DNA of 59,042 nucleotides, taken from assembly GCA_017449675.1 (NCBI GenBank), contig JAFTFG010000018.1, positions 1-59,042 of the forward strand, given 5' to 3'. Positions 18,271-26,753 of the stretch are shown here, piece after piece. Numbering within the stretch: the first letter of the stretch is position 1; every line of letters begins with the position of its first letter. A program made the position numbers and the translations under genes. Source of the DNA: Prevotella sp. (GTDB taxonomy: Bacteria; Bacteroidota; Bacteroidia; Bacteroidales; Bacteroidaceae). The notes under the pieces are model-generated. The model made no database searches. It was not told where the DNA came from and was given only the letters and a program-made list of their open reading frames with translations.

Positions 18271-19627
18271 ACCAGAAAGCGATTGATACAGGGGGCTGTT
18301 GCATCCACCCTATGATGAGTACTAAATTATGAATCAACAGATAGGCTGTCAACAGGACAATGATGACTCTCAGACTATGTTTCATCAGTCTTTGACTTCT
18401 TGCCTTCAACAGATAAGCAAGGGCGATGGGGAAGATATAGACCCAATGTGCCGACATGATGTATATCTCATTGATAGCAAACCCCAATCCTATATGCATC
18501 AACGCATCGGGGAGAATACCCAACAGACACATCCATAACAACTTCTCCCGAAAACCGCAACAGATACCCGCCAGTAATAGGAATACCAGCACACCCTCCA
18601 CTACGTAATTGATAACAGAGCGATAACTTAACAAGACCGGACGGTAACTGGTCAGGATGTCATCTAACACATAATCCTCATGTAACAATAACGACTCGCC
18701 AAAGACATTCTCTTTCAGTGTCTCCCATCGGGAGGTCGTCTTATCCGTCCATTTCAGCAGACTACCCTTCCCAAACGGTTTCCCTTTATGGATCACCCAA
18801 GGGGCATGCTTATAACGTTGATGGTTCTCTCGGGCCTTCTGCATCATCTCTTCCCTATGCTCCTCGAAATATTTCTTCTCTGCCTGTTCTTTGGGATAGA
18901 CATAGACACGTTCCTCCCACAGTCCCATACCAACCATGAGCAGACCGCACAAGGCTGTCGGCAACAAGAAACGCCAACGGAAGAAGCCTTTGCCACGAGC
19001 CACCAGTTCGGCAGCATATATCTTAGCGGCATTGGTCAGGGTAACCCCCGATGTGATCACCACCAGCAAGACTGTCTGCCATGTCTTCAGCACACGCCCC
19101 TGTTGTGAGGCCCTACCAATCAGATAGACAGACAGAAGTATCAGGAATAAGGAAATGGCGAAATGATCTGTAGCGATATAGGTGACCAACACATAGGCAC
19201 AACTGAAGAAGAACACGGTCAATAGTGTTGCGTCCCATCGACCAAGGCCCACCAGTTCACGCAGGATACGATATAACAAGACCGTTGTACAGAAACCGAA
19301 GAAAAGGATGATGGCGGCAGCGATATAAAGGGCCCCATTCACTCCTGCCATTGCTATCAGCAGTTGATTCAACTGATAGGGTAGATACATCAGATAAGGC
19401 AGCAATGGGTGACGCAGCACATCATATTTCATGCCCCACTCCGTCAAGACAGAATAGGTCGTAGCGTCAAAACCAGACACGTGATAATGATAGGACAGGA
19501 GTTTCCCATAGTCATCACAAACGACGGAAAAGAGCGCATCATACTTCGCTATCAGCATCCCATTCAGGATGATGAGCAACAGCATGACTGCTAATCCAAC
19601 AATCCATTCCTCACGTCTCAGTCGCAT
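18263..19627 (-). CDS. Polytopic membrane protein, possible GT-C type (DUF6080-like), copy B
   Basis: 454 residues, about ten hydrophobic segments. Matches copy A segment by segment: YHYHVSGFDATTYSVLTEWG in the first loop, GKGSLLKWTDKTTSRWETL and NVFGESLLLHEDYVLDD in the soluble loop, and GLGFAINEIYIMSAHWVYIF near the C-terminus. Tandem duplication followed by divergence is the simplest reading. The start overlaps the HAD phosphatase gene by 10 bp. Function unproven; a membrane glycosyltransferase-like role would suit the neighbours. Confidence 0.7.
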   Translation of the reverse strand: MRLRREEWIVGLAVMLLLIILNGMLIAKYDALFSVVCDDYGKLLSYHYHVSGFDATTYSVLTEWGMKYDVLRHPLLPYLMYLPYQLNQLLIAMAGVNGALYIAAAIILFFGFCTTVLLYRILRELVGLGRWDATLLTVFFFSCAYVLVTYIATDHFAISLFLILLSVYLIGRASQQGRVLKTWQTVLLVVITSGVTLTNAAKIYAAELVARGKGFFRWRFLLPTALCGLLMVGMGLWEERVYVYPKEQAEKKYFEEHREEMMQKARENHQRYKHAPWVIHKGKPFGKGSLLKWTDKTTSRWETLKENVFGESLLLHEDYVLDDILTSYRPVLLSYRSVINYVVEGVLVFLLLAGICCGFREKLLWMCLLGILPDALMHIGLGFAINEIYIMSAHWVYIFPIALAYLLKARSQRLMKHSLRVIIVLLTAYLLIHNLVLIIGWMQQPPVSIAFWYD

Positions 19628-20208
19628 AGGCGAAATGGTTTATAATGAGCCTCATCGGCAAAGGCTAACAATTCACGGTCTCCTCTGCTGTCGCCATAGG
19701 CCGTCAGATGATAGTCCTTGCGATCAGGAAAACTGGCCAGTAATCGGTTAACCTTCTCCTGCCCATAACAATTCCTCGTCAGGAAGCGACCTGTCAGAAG
19801 ATCCTCCTTGACTTCCACCTGGGTACCCAGTACCTTCACGGTCGGAAAGAACGGCTGCACCCAGTTATCAACAGAGGCACTGATAATCAGCACGTCGGCA
19901 CCTTCACCCAATGCCTGTTCCAGAACCTCCACCCCTTGAGGCCGCAGCAGATGGCGACTTTCTCTTGCAAAACGCTGACACCAGTCATTGAACTCATCCA
20001 ATGACATCCCCCTGAAGAAATAAGAAAATACCCGCTGCTTGGCACGCTCGTTGGAATAGCCACCTAGTAGCATCAGCAACAAGACGGGTGAGTAACGCAG
20101 AAGACCCATCAACAAGGCCCGTGTCCCATGCACATAACGGATAAATGCCAACAAGGTATCTTTTGTCGTCAGGGTACCGTCAAAGTCAAAAGCAACGATC
20201 TTCTTCAT
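19618..20208 (-). CDS. HAD-superfamily phosphatase, subfamily IB
   Basis: 196-residue hydrolase. Motif I is VAFDFDGTLT with nucleophile Asp at 7 and acid Asp at 9; motif II is IISAS; motif IV is AYGDSRGDRELL. An alpha-helical cap of PSP type sits between motifs I and II. It would remove a phosphate from a small or lipid-linked substrate at the inner face of the membrane. ATG 20208 is chosen because it begins right at MKKIVAFDFDG and overlaps the upstream acyltransferase stop in an ATGA arrangement; 28 further upstream codons are open but not HAD-like. Confidence 0.85.
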   Translation of the reverse strand: MKKIVAFDFDGTLTTKDTLLAFIRYVHGTRALLMGLLRYSPVLLLMLLGGYSNERAKQRVFSYFFRGMSLDEFNDWCQRFARESRHLLRPQGVEVLEQALGEGADVLIISASVDNWVQPFFPTVKVLGTQVEVKEDLLTGRFLTRNCYGQEKVNRLLASFPDRKDYHLTAYGDSRGDRELLAFADEAHYKPFRLCD

Positions 20209-21188
20209 ACAGGCATGATCCTTTTTATCAGTTGATGCAACAGCCAAGCAAGGGGTACGGCAATCACCAATGTCAACAGGAAGGTGAGCCAATAGCCCAA
20301 GTGATAGGGAGAGATATACACCATCACAAAATGATGATGAATCAAATAGAGTTCCAGGCTAAGGGTACCGAGGAACGCACAACTGCGGTTCAACCAAACG
20401 GGCGTGTGACGGAACAACTCCGTCAGCAACATGAGCAGCGACACCGTCAAAGGGATATAGATCATACGCTCCGCAAACAACGGGAAACGACCGTGCTTCA
20501 CCTGTTCCAGATAGATGCAGGCACTCGCTGTCGCCAGGAAGACCAATAGAAGTAACCATAGCGTACTCTTCTCCATCTTGACATCCTGTCTGACCTGTTC
20601 ACCGAAATTAATACCCAGAAAGAAGATAGGTACACGACTCCAGAATATCTCGATGTGACCTACTGCCTGATGGATGGGGGTAACCCACTGTACACAGATA
20701 CACCATACGATCATCAAGACCGGTAGCCACCGATATACAGGATGCTTCCTGATTAAGTGCATATATAACGGAGCCCACAGGTAAAGCATCATGATAGCGG
20801 GGATATACCAGAACGTCAGTTCATCGTGCAACCAGAAATCCCAATTGATAGTGATATCACCTATCAGGTCGATATAACTCCCTGTCTTCATGTCAAAACG
20901 AGGGATATAATAGAGTGACGACATGATAAGCCATGCAGGGAAGATACGCAATAGCCGACGTTGGTAGAACTGTTTGAAAGAGGGATTCTTCACCCAAGAG
21001 AACCACAATCCCAGTCCACTGAGGAACAGAAACATATCCACTCCGATATTTCCACAACGGCGCAAGCCGAAGAAAGCATCACTGCGAGGCAGTTCTACAT
21101 GAAAAAGGACGATGAAGAGGATGGCGGCTCCCATCAACTCACCACGATAGCGGCTCACATCCTTCAGTTGTATCTCTTGCAGACTCAT
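20205..21188 (-). CDS. Acyltransferase family 3 membrane protein
   Basis: 327-residue integral membrane protein of the acyltransferase_3 (OafA/NodX) type, which adds acetyl or other acyl groups to surface glycans or lipids. Seen: the N-terminal block YRGELMGAAILFIVLFHV with the conserved His after the first helix, GVDMFLFLSGLGL in the second block, and about ten helices. Both ends overlap neighbours by 4 bp (ATGA), showing tight translational coupling in the operon. Acyl donor and acceptor unknown. Confidence 0.85.
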   Translation of the reverse strand: MSLQEIQLKDVSRYRGELMGAAILFIVLFHVELPRSDAFFGLRRCGNIGVDMFLFLSGLGLWFSWVKNPSFKQFYQRRLLRIFPAWLIMSSLYYIPRFDMKTGSYIDLIGDITINWDFWLHDELTFWYIPAIMMLYLWAPLYMHLIRKHPVYRWLPVLMIVWCICVQWVTPIHQAVGHIEIFWSRVPIFFLGINFGEQVRQDVKMEKSTLWLLLLVFLATASACIYLEQVKHGRFPLFAERMIYIPLTVSLLMLLTELFRHTPVWLNRSCAFLGTLSLELYLIHHHFVMVYISPYHLGYWLTFLLTLVIAVPLAWLLHQLIKRIMPV

Positions 21189-22240
21189 AGTTTGGGACTG
21201 GGAATTTGATCTATCAGTTTCTTAACAGCCCACGAAAGGGAGATAGTCACGACGACATAGAGCATCAGACCATCGTAGATATCCTGCCGCCAGGCAACCG
21301 TAATAAAGAGTTTACGGACTATCGGATGAGCCACAAACATAGCAGCGGAGATACTGCCGAACCACACACACAGGCTCAGCAGTCGCTGAGGCATCACCTT
21401 GACAATGGCTATTGTTCCTATGATAATGAAAGCGGGTATCCACAACCATGACTGATAATAGTAACACATCACAAAAATAAGGCCTGTTGCCAGGAGCATG
21501 ATTCCTGCCCATGCCCATCGGGAGAGACTCAATGACAGACGTTCCGCATACCGCCCGACTAAGATGCCTGCTCCAAAAGGCAGCATACCGCCAATGAAAT
21601 TATAGCGCAGACGGTTCAAAGTCTCACCTTCTGGATCACAGAAGACCTGTAGCAACCAGCATATGGCTATCAGCGCAACGACCACCCATGACTTCTGGCG
21701 ATAGATGAACAACCGATAAACGATATAGAGTTCTATCATCAGTCCGAAGAACCAATAGATGCCTGGCCAGATAATCTTATCCGGTGTTGGCAGTATATTG
21801 ATATACATGAGCAACTGGGCAATGACATTGTCCCAATGGAACTGGAAGCGACCAGGGGTCATCACATCCACGATAACGAAGAGGGTGAAGCCCACTATCA
21901 GCATCCGTAATAGTTTCAGATAGTTATAGCGTACAAAGGGAACGACACCAATCCGTTCCTGTATCTTATGCTCATACTTCATCACCAGTCCGAAACCACT
22001 GAGGAAGAGGAATACGGGCACCCCATAATGTCCGAAATAAGAGAGGAGATGAACAGGCAAGAATGCATCCGGGTTTGTCAAGACTCGCCATAGCCCCTCA
22101 TTATGAGAGACAAAAAACTGATACTCGTTCTCCTTCACGATACTGCCAATAAAATGGCAGTAGTTATGCAGCATAATGGCAAGGATGGCGATGCCTCGCA
22201 TTGCCGTACATTCTTCCCGTGTCAAAAAACTATTCTTCAT
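21185..22240 (-). CDS. Acyltransferase family 3 membrane protein
   Basis: 351-residue second acyltransferase_3 protein. The N-terminal MRGIAILAIMLHNYCHF carries the conserved Arg and His; YGVPVFLFLSGFGLVMKYE forms the second block. About ten hydrophobic helices follow. It is only distantly similar to the acyltransferase downstream, so it probably modifies a different position or substrate. Starts 3 bp after the sulfatase stop. Confidence 0.85.
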   Translation of the reverse strand: MKNSFLTREECTAMRGIAILAIMLHNYCHFIGSIVKENEYQFFVSHNEGLWRVLTNPDAFLPVHLLSYFGHYGVPVFLFLSGFGLVMKYEHKIQERIGVVPFVRYNYLKLLRMLIVGFTLFVIVDVMTPGRFQFHWDNVIAQLLMYINILPTPDKIIWPGIYWFFGLMIELYIVYRLFIYRQKSWVVVALIAICWLLQVFCDPEGETLNRLRYNFIGGMLPFGAGILVGRYAERLSLSLSRWAWAGIMLLATGLIFVMCYYYQSWLWIPAFIIIGTIAIVKVMPQRLLSLCVWFGSISAAMFVAHPIVRKLFITVAWRQDIYDGLMLYVVVTISLSWAVKKLIDQIPSPKL

Positions 22241-22243
22241 TTC

Positions 22244-24064
22244 TCATTTATCCTTTGGGCAAAGCCCGTTATAGTCCACACTGTTTTTCAGTAGACGGGG
22301 ACGATGCTCATCATACTTACTATTCAGCACATCATACTCCACACGGTAGTCAGGGGTATGGATACCTCCCAAGAACAGTAATGTATGAGGCAACAGGTCT
22401 GTCATATAGGGACGACGACAATAGTGCTTGACCGCTTCCCACACATCAGGATGAGCCTGTCGGTAGGTTGCCGATGCCCATATCCAGAAAGGTATCTCAA
22501 ACTCCTCACGGGCCAGACGGTAGTCTATGGTTGCCGAATGATTACGTCCGAAGAAGTCCAAACTGTTAAAGCACTCCTCGCCATGATCAGGCATATAGAT
22601 GACAATAGCCTCTTCCTGTTCATAACGACGCATAATCTCATTGACAACAGAATCGTTATAAAGGACGGCATTGTCATAGTCGGCATTGATCTGAAGGCGT
22701 TTCTCCGACAATTGCTTATCGGGATAATCAGCAGCAGTGAACTTCCGTCTTGTCTTCACAGGGAAACGCCCCCGATAGTCCACATGCTGCCCCATCAGAT
22801 GGAAGATAGTCAGTTGGTGGTCGTGGTGATTTTTCTTACTGACAGCATCGTAGTCTGCCAACACTCCCTCATCATAACGGTGTAGTTTTGTGTTACGGGT
22901 ATCAAACAACTGTTCACTCAACTCAGGATGATTCAGGAAGAAACCACCACTGAAGTCATAGACAGCCTCCCCCGCCTTGGGCAGAAACTGGTTGGTGATA
23001 AAGGTCACATGATAACCTGCCTTGCGGAATACCTCAGGGAACATCGGCATATCACACCAGTCACCCTCCTCGCCGACGGCATGGAGCGAGAAGACATGCT
23101 TAAAGACAAAACTCGTCAGGTTCCAGGGGGCTACCACATCTGTGAAGGCAACCAGTGTACTGTCCTGCATCCGTTGCAGTTGGCGGGGTGTCGTCGGCTT
23201 GTCATAGCCATAGAGTTGAGAGCGATAGCGGTTGTAACTCTCTCCGATAATTAATACGATTTGCGGACTGCGGAAACTACAACTGTCTACCCGCACCTGA
23301 TCAGTGACCTCTAACAAACGGGTAATCTGCTGAGAAGCAAGACGGTTGGCATATAAACTAAATACCATCCGATGAATCGGCAGGTAGAGGTTGGCACAGT
23401 CTTTGGTCGTCAACTCATGCTCCACCTCTCCGAGGTTCGCTTTTGTCATCAACCGCATCATGGCCTGCTTGTTAGGCAGACACTGGGTCGTGCAATAGAT
23501 AAAAAGCCCCAGTGCCAATAAGCCCAGTATCGCTTGCGACCTCTGGGCGACAGACTCGTTCAGTGATATGAGACTCCTTTTCTGTTGATTCCGTCGTTGC
23601 CACCATGCACTCCAGACAGCCCAGATGATATGTAAGAGGGCTATCAACAGAACCCATCCTGTCTTTGAGGTCAAGAGGTCCCACCCCACGTACGAGTTCA
23701 GAAACTCCTTGGCTTCCCCGCCTGTCGTCTCGAAGAAAAGCATCAGCATGGTAGGAGTCAGTGTAGACTCGAAATGCACGTAACAGAACATATCTACCAA
23801 GGCCACAGCATATAAGATGACAGCAAGGAACAGCCGTACCCACAGACGGACTTTCTCGGGAATTAGCGTTAACAGGAAACAGACGATATATAAGTCGAAG
23901 AACAGTTCTACGGCAGACAATTCATAGGGTTTGGCTCCTTTCAGATGCAGTCGGATCTCCGTCTGCGTACAGAGGTAGCCCAGTGCAAACAAGAATACGA
24001 AGAAGGCCGCATTCACTCGTAATGGACGCCAGAAGATTCCCAATATCCGCAACAGTCGTTTCAT
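22244..24064 (-). CDS. Phosphoethanolamine transferase-like sulfatase-fold membrane enzyme
   Basis: 606-residue enzyme with about five N-terminal membrane helices and a periplasmic alkaline-phosphatase/sulfatase domain, the architecture of EptA-type phosphoethanolamine transferases. Metal-site motifs are visible: VLIIGESYNRYRSQLYGY (Glu of the first metal site), PWNLTSFVFKHVFS with the candidate nucleophile Thr, FHLMGQHVDYRGRFP, and IYMPDHGEECF (Asp-His). It would decorate lipid A or another envelope glycan with phosphoethanolamine or a similar group, which can reduce sensitivity to cationic peptides. Exact product is inferred from family. Abuts nadD with no spacer. Confidence 0.82.
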   Translation of the reverse strand: MKRLLRILGIFWRPLRVNAAFFVFLFALGYLCTQTEIRLHLKGAKPYELSAVELFFDLYIVCFLLTLIPEKVRLWVRLFLAVILYAVALVDMFCYVHFESTLTPTMLMLFFETTGGEAKEFLNSYVGWDLLTSKTGWVLLIALLHIIWAVWSAWWQRRNQQKRSLISLNESVAQRSQAILGLLALGLFIYCTTQCLPNKQAMMRLMTKANLGEVEHELTTKDCANLYLPIHRMVFSLYANRLASQQITRLLEVTDQVRVDSCSFRSPQIVLIIGESYNRYRSQLYGYDKPTTPRQLQRMQDSTLVAFTDVVAPWNLTSFVFKHVFSLHAVGEEGDWCDMPMFPEVFRKAGYHVTFITNQFLPKAGEAVYDFSGGFFLNHPELSEQLFDTRNTKLHRYDEGVLADYDAVSKKNHHDHQLTIFHLMGQHVDYRGRFPVKTRRKFTAADYPDKQLSEKRLQINADYDNAVLYNDSVVNEIMRRYEQEEAIVIYMPDHGEECFNSLDFFGRNHSATIDYRLAREEFEIPFWIWASATYRQAHPDVWEAVKHYCRRPYMTDLLPHTLLFLGGIHTPDYRVEYDVLNSKYDEHRPRLLKNSVDYNGLCPKDK

Positions 24065-24607
24065 CTATTTAGCGTATAATCTCTTCACTTCGTCTATAAT
24101 GTTATCAGGCACCATTCCTTCGATAGACTCACCTCGTCTTACACGATTCCTGATTTCCGTACTTGACACTGGCAACAGTGCTGCTTGTATCGTGCCAATT
24201 TGTCCATCACGGGGATATACCACCACATCAAACTCCCTGAGGATGTCTTTCCAATGATACCAGCGTTCAAAGTATTGCCAGTTATCCCCTCCTACCACCA
24301 ACGTAAACCGATCGTCAGGATAGTCCTGACGCAAAGCCTTCAATGTTTTCCAGGTATAAGACGGTTTGGGCAGATGGAACTCAAAATCACTTGTCTCGAC
24401 ACCACTCACACCTTCCAATGCTTTGCAGGCCAGGTCAAAGCGCAAATGGTCATCCAAGAGATATGCCTCCTGTTTCAAAGGGTTCTGGGGGGACACCATC
24501 AGCCATATCTCATCCAAGTCCGTCTGACGGAGAATCTCCTTAGCCAATGCGATATGTCCGCAATGGATGGGATTGAACGAGCCGCCGAAGATGCCTATCC
24601 GCTTCAT
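24065..24607 (-). CDS. nadD: Nicotinate-nucleotide adenylyltransferase
   Basis: Makes nicotinic acid adenine dinucleotide from nicotinate mononucleotide and ATP in NAD synthesis. 180 residues. The nucleotidyltransferase signature IGIFGGSFNPIHCGHIALA contains the HxGH motif, and LPVSSTEIRNRVRRGESIEG supplies the C-terminal STxxR motif. The start overlaps the gmk stop by 4 bp. Confidence 0.93.
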   Translation of the reverse strand: MKRIGIFGGSFNPIHCGHIALAKEILRQTDLDEIWLMVSPQNPLKQEAYLLDDHLRFDLACKALEGVSGVETSDFEFHLPKPSYTWKTLKALRQDYPDDRFTLVVGGDNWQYFERWYHWKDILREFDVVVYPRDGQIGTIQAALLPVSSTEIRNRVRRGESIEGMVPDNIIDEVKRLYAK

Positions 24608-25173
24608 TTCAAAAAGTCTTGTACGATCTGTAGAGTCTCTTGCTTTGCTGTCGCTAAGTCGTCATTGATGACGACATGGTCAAACTGAGGGGCGAAGGTC
24701 AATTCATATTCCGCTTTGGCAAGTCGCTGTTCGATAGCCTCTGGCGTATCAGTGCCACGTCCTTCCAGACGGCGACGCAGTTCCTCAACAGAAGGGGGCT
24801 GGATGAAGAGACTCAAGGCTTCATCGCCATAGTGCTTCTTAATATTCACACCCCCCTTCACATCCACGTCGAACACCACGTTCTGCCCAGCCTCGCGCTG
24901 ACGCTCTACCTGAGCCTTCAAGGTTCCGTAGAAACGGTTCTCATACACCTCCTCATACTCCAAAAACTCTTCGTTGGCAATTTTCTCCTTGAAAGCCTCT
25001 GGTGTCAGGAAGAAATACTCTACGCCGTCCTGCTCTGTGCCACGAGGGGCACGACTCGTACAGGAGATAGAGAAATACAACTTGAGTTCAGGATGCTCCT
25101 GCATCAACCAATTGACAATCGTTGACTTACCACTGCCAGAAGGTGCTGATACGATAATTAGTTTTCCTTTCAT
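24604..25173 (-). CDS. gmk: Guanylate kinase
   Basis: Phosphorylates GMP to GDP with ATP. About 189 residues. P-loop SAPSGSGKSTIV at the N-terminus, then SCTSRAPRGTEQDGVEYFF (GMP-binding region) and VVFDVDVKGGVNIKKHYG. ATG 25173 gives the usual MKGKLIIVSAPSGSGK start; seven upstream codons are open, but they would reach back to the yicC stop. It lies 10 bp after yicC; yicC-gmk is a common bacterial pairing. Confidence 0.95.
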   Translation of the reverse strand: MKGKLIIVSAPSGSGKSTIVNWLMQEHPELKLYFSISCTSRAPRGTEQDGVEYFFLTPEAFKEKIANEEFLEYEEVYENRFYGTLKAQVERQREAGQNVVFDVDVKGGVNIKKHYGDEALSLFIQPPSVEELRRRLEGRGTDTPEAIEQRLAKAEYELTFAPQFDHVVINDDLATAKQETLQIVQDFLK

Positions 25174-25183
25174 AACTATGAAC

Positions 25184-26059
25184 TTACAAAGCATTCAACA
25201 CCTGTTCCTTGATCTGCTCCAACTCGTCCTTCATCATGACGACAATATTCTGCATCTCTGCCTGGTTCGACTTAGAGCCTGTGGTGTTGATCTCACGTCC
25301 CATCTCCTGGGCGATGAAACCGAGTTTCTTGCCCTGTCCAGGCTCGTCAGCCATTGTCTCACGGAAGTATTTCAGATGGTTGGTGAGTCGTTGCTTCTCC
25401 TCGCTGATATCCAGTTTCTCGATATAGTAGATAAGTTCCTGTTCCAGACGGTTCTTGTCGTAATCGGCCTCAGGAATCTGCTTCAGACCATCCACGATAC
25501 GACTACGTATCTTCTCCACCCTACTCTTCTCGTAGGGCTCGATGCTGGCCAATAACCGCTCGATATTATCGATCTTCTCTCCGAACTTCTTCTCCAAGGC
25601 GGCTCCTTCCTGTGTACGGAAGTCTACCAAGTGTTGCACAGCCTCTTCCACACCAGAACGTGCCACAGCCCATTCCTCGTCGTCGAGCACTTCCACCTCC
25701 GTCTTCGTCAACACATCCGGCATACGGGTCAGTGTCTGCATCCAGTCAAGACCGGCCTCAATACCATGACTATCCGCAAAACTCTTCAACTGCTGGTAGT
25801 AACTCTCCATCAATGCCGTATTGACAGGGGATGCCTCTGCTGTCGCATCCTTCTCTATCCATATACTCATCTCCACTTTTCCACGAATCACCTTCTCGGC
25901 AATCAGTTGGCGTATCTCCATCTCTTTCTCTCGATAGAGGGGAGCAATACGGGTAATCAAATCCAACTGTTTGGAGTTGAGTGACTTGATTTCTACATTG
26001 ATTTTCTTTCCATTATAGGCCACGACAGCCTTGCCGTAACCCGTCATTGATTGTATCAT
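25184..26059 (-). CDS. yicC: YicC-family endoribonuclease
   Basis: About 291 residues. MIQSMTGYGKAVV is the hallmark YicC N-terminus, and the C-terminal FIAQEMGREINTTGSKSN matches the DUF1732 end. YicC proteins in other bacteria are reported to be RNases that act on small RNAs. ATG 26059 is chosen over the longer open frame because it begins at the family N-terminus, 26 nt downstream of a TACCTTTG box at 26093-26086. First gene of the nine-gene operon. Confidence 0.92.
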   Translation of the reverse strand: MIQSMTGYGKAVVAYNGKKINVEIKSLNSKQLDLITRIAPLYREKEMEIRQLIAEKVIRGKVEMSIWIEKDATAEASPVNTALMESYYQQLKSFADSHGIEAGLDWMQTLTRMPDVLTKTEVEVLDDEEWAVARSGVEEAVQHLVDFRTQEGAALEKKFGEKIDNIERLLASIEPYEKSRVEKIRSRIVDGLKQIPEADYDKNRLEQELIYYIEKLDISEEKQRLTNHLKYFRETMADEPGQGKKLGFIAQEMGREINTTGSKSNQAEMQNIVVMMKDELEQIKEQVLNAL

Positions 26060-26085
26060 ACTATTACATTTTGTTTTTATGGGTA

Positions 26086-26093
26086 CAAAGGTA
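26086..26093 (-). promoter_or_regulatory. -7 promoter box for yicC operon
   Basis: TACCTTTG on the minus strand at 26093-26086, 26 nt ahead of the yicC start. A clear TTTG -33 box is not evident. Divergent from the box at 26137. Confidence 0.6.
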
Positions 26094-26136
26094 CGAATAA
26101 ATTTGTAATAGTTATTGGTATTCTTGGTTTTTTTGT

Positions 26137-26144
26137 TACCTTTG
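26137..26144 (+). promoter_or_regulatory. -7 promoter box for the secreted-protein gene
   Basis: TACCTTTG at 26137-26144, 32 nt before the start at 26177, preceded by T-rich sequence. Diverges from the yicC promoter; the two boxes are about 43 bp apart. Confidence 0.6.
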
Positions 26145-26176
26145 CAAAGGAAAAGACTCAATCAAAAAAACGATAA

Positions 26177-26749
26177 ATGATGAAAAAACTATTAACCACT
26201 TTCTTACTGCTCATGATGATGAGCAACCTGTCAGCCCAGAATACGCTGCCTACCGCAGCGCAATGCGTCAGCGATGACGGACAACGTAAACTATATCTTA
26301 ACTTGGAGCGTAAGGCAACAGAAGACGACCCTGCGAATGTGGTGTCTGTATGGCTCACAGAAAACGGACGTACCACCAAACTGCTGACCACTAATCCCTT
26401 GGCTGAGGGGGCATGGAGCAGGATGACGGGTGGTAATGCGGCATCTGTCGATGTCCGCCAGATCGCCACAGCCGACAAGGCGATATTTATCCCATACGAC
26501 CAGAACTTAATCTACTTAGAAGGGTGTCCTGATGCTCGCAACGTGTATTCATATATTCTAAATATCTCTACGAACACCGCTATCCAACTGCCGTCCAACG
26601 CTGGAGTGGCAGGGCTTGTCGGCGAGGATGAGACATATATTGTCATGCAGTCATACCGCTATGACTACGAAAATGGAGGACGTTATCCCGTCCTCCAGGT
26701 TTACGACCTCAACGGTCAGTTCTTCAAAGAGTTAAGTCTGCAGAAATAG
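26177..26749 (+). CDS. Secreted protein of unknown function
   Basis: 190 residues with a clear signal peptide (LLTTFLLLMMMSNLSAQ, cleavage near residue 21). The mature part looks beta-rich, with a repeated pattern of a described value followed by an aromatic strand (KLYLNLERKA, NVYSYILNIS, YPVLQVYDLNGQFFKELSL), somewhat like a single propeller-type unit, but I do not recognise a family. It is alone on its transcript and ends 4 bp from the convergent carbohydrate-binding gene. Confidence 0.7.
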   Translation: MMKKLLTTFLLLMMMSNLSAQNTLPTAAQCVSDDGQRKLYLNLERKATEDDPANVVSVWLTENGRTTKLLTTNPLAEGAWSRMTGGNAASVDVRQIATADKAIFIPYDQNLIYLEGCPDARNVYSYILNISTNTAIQLPSNAGVAGLVGEDETYIVMQSYRYDYENGGRYPVLQVYDLNGQFFKELSLQK

Positions 26750-26753
26750 AAGA

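Noticed and set aside
22385-22885. 166-codon plus-strand frame inside the sulfatase-like gene
   Set aside because: Antisense to the conserved metal-site motifs of the phosphoethanolamine transferase-like gene; no family resemblance.
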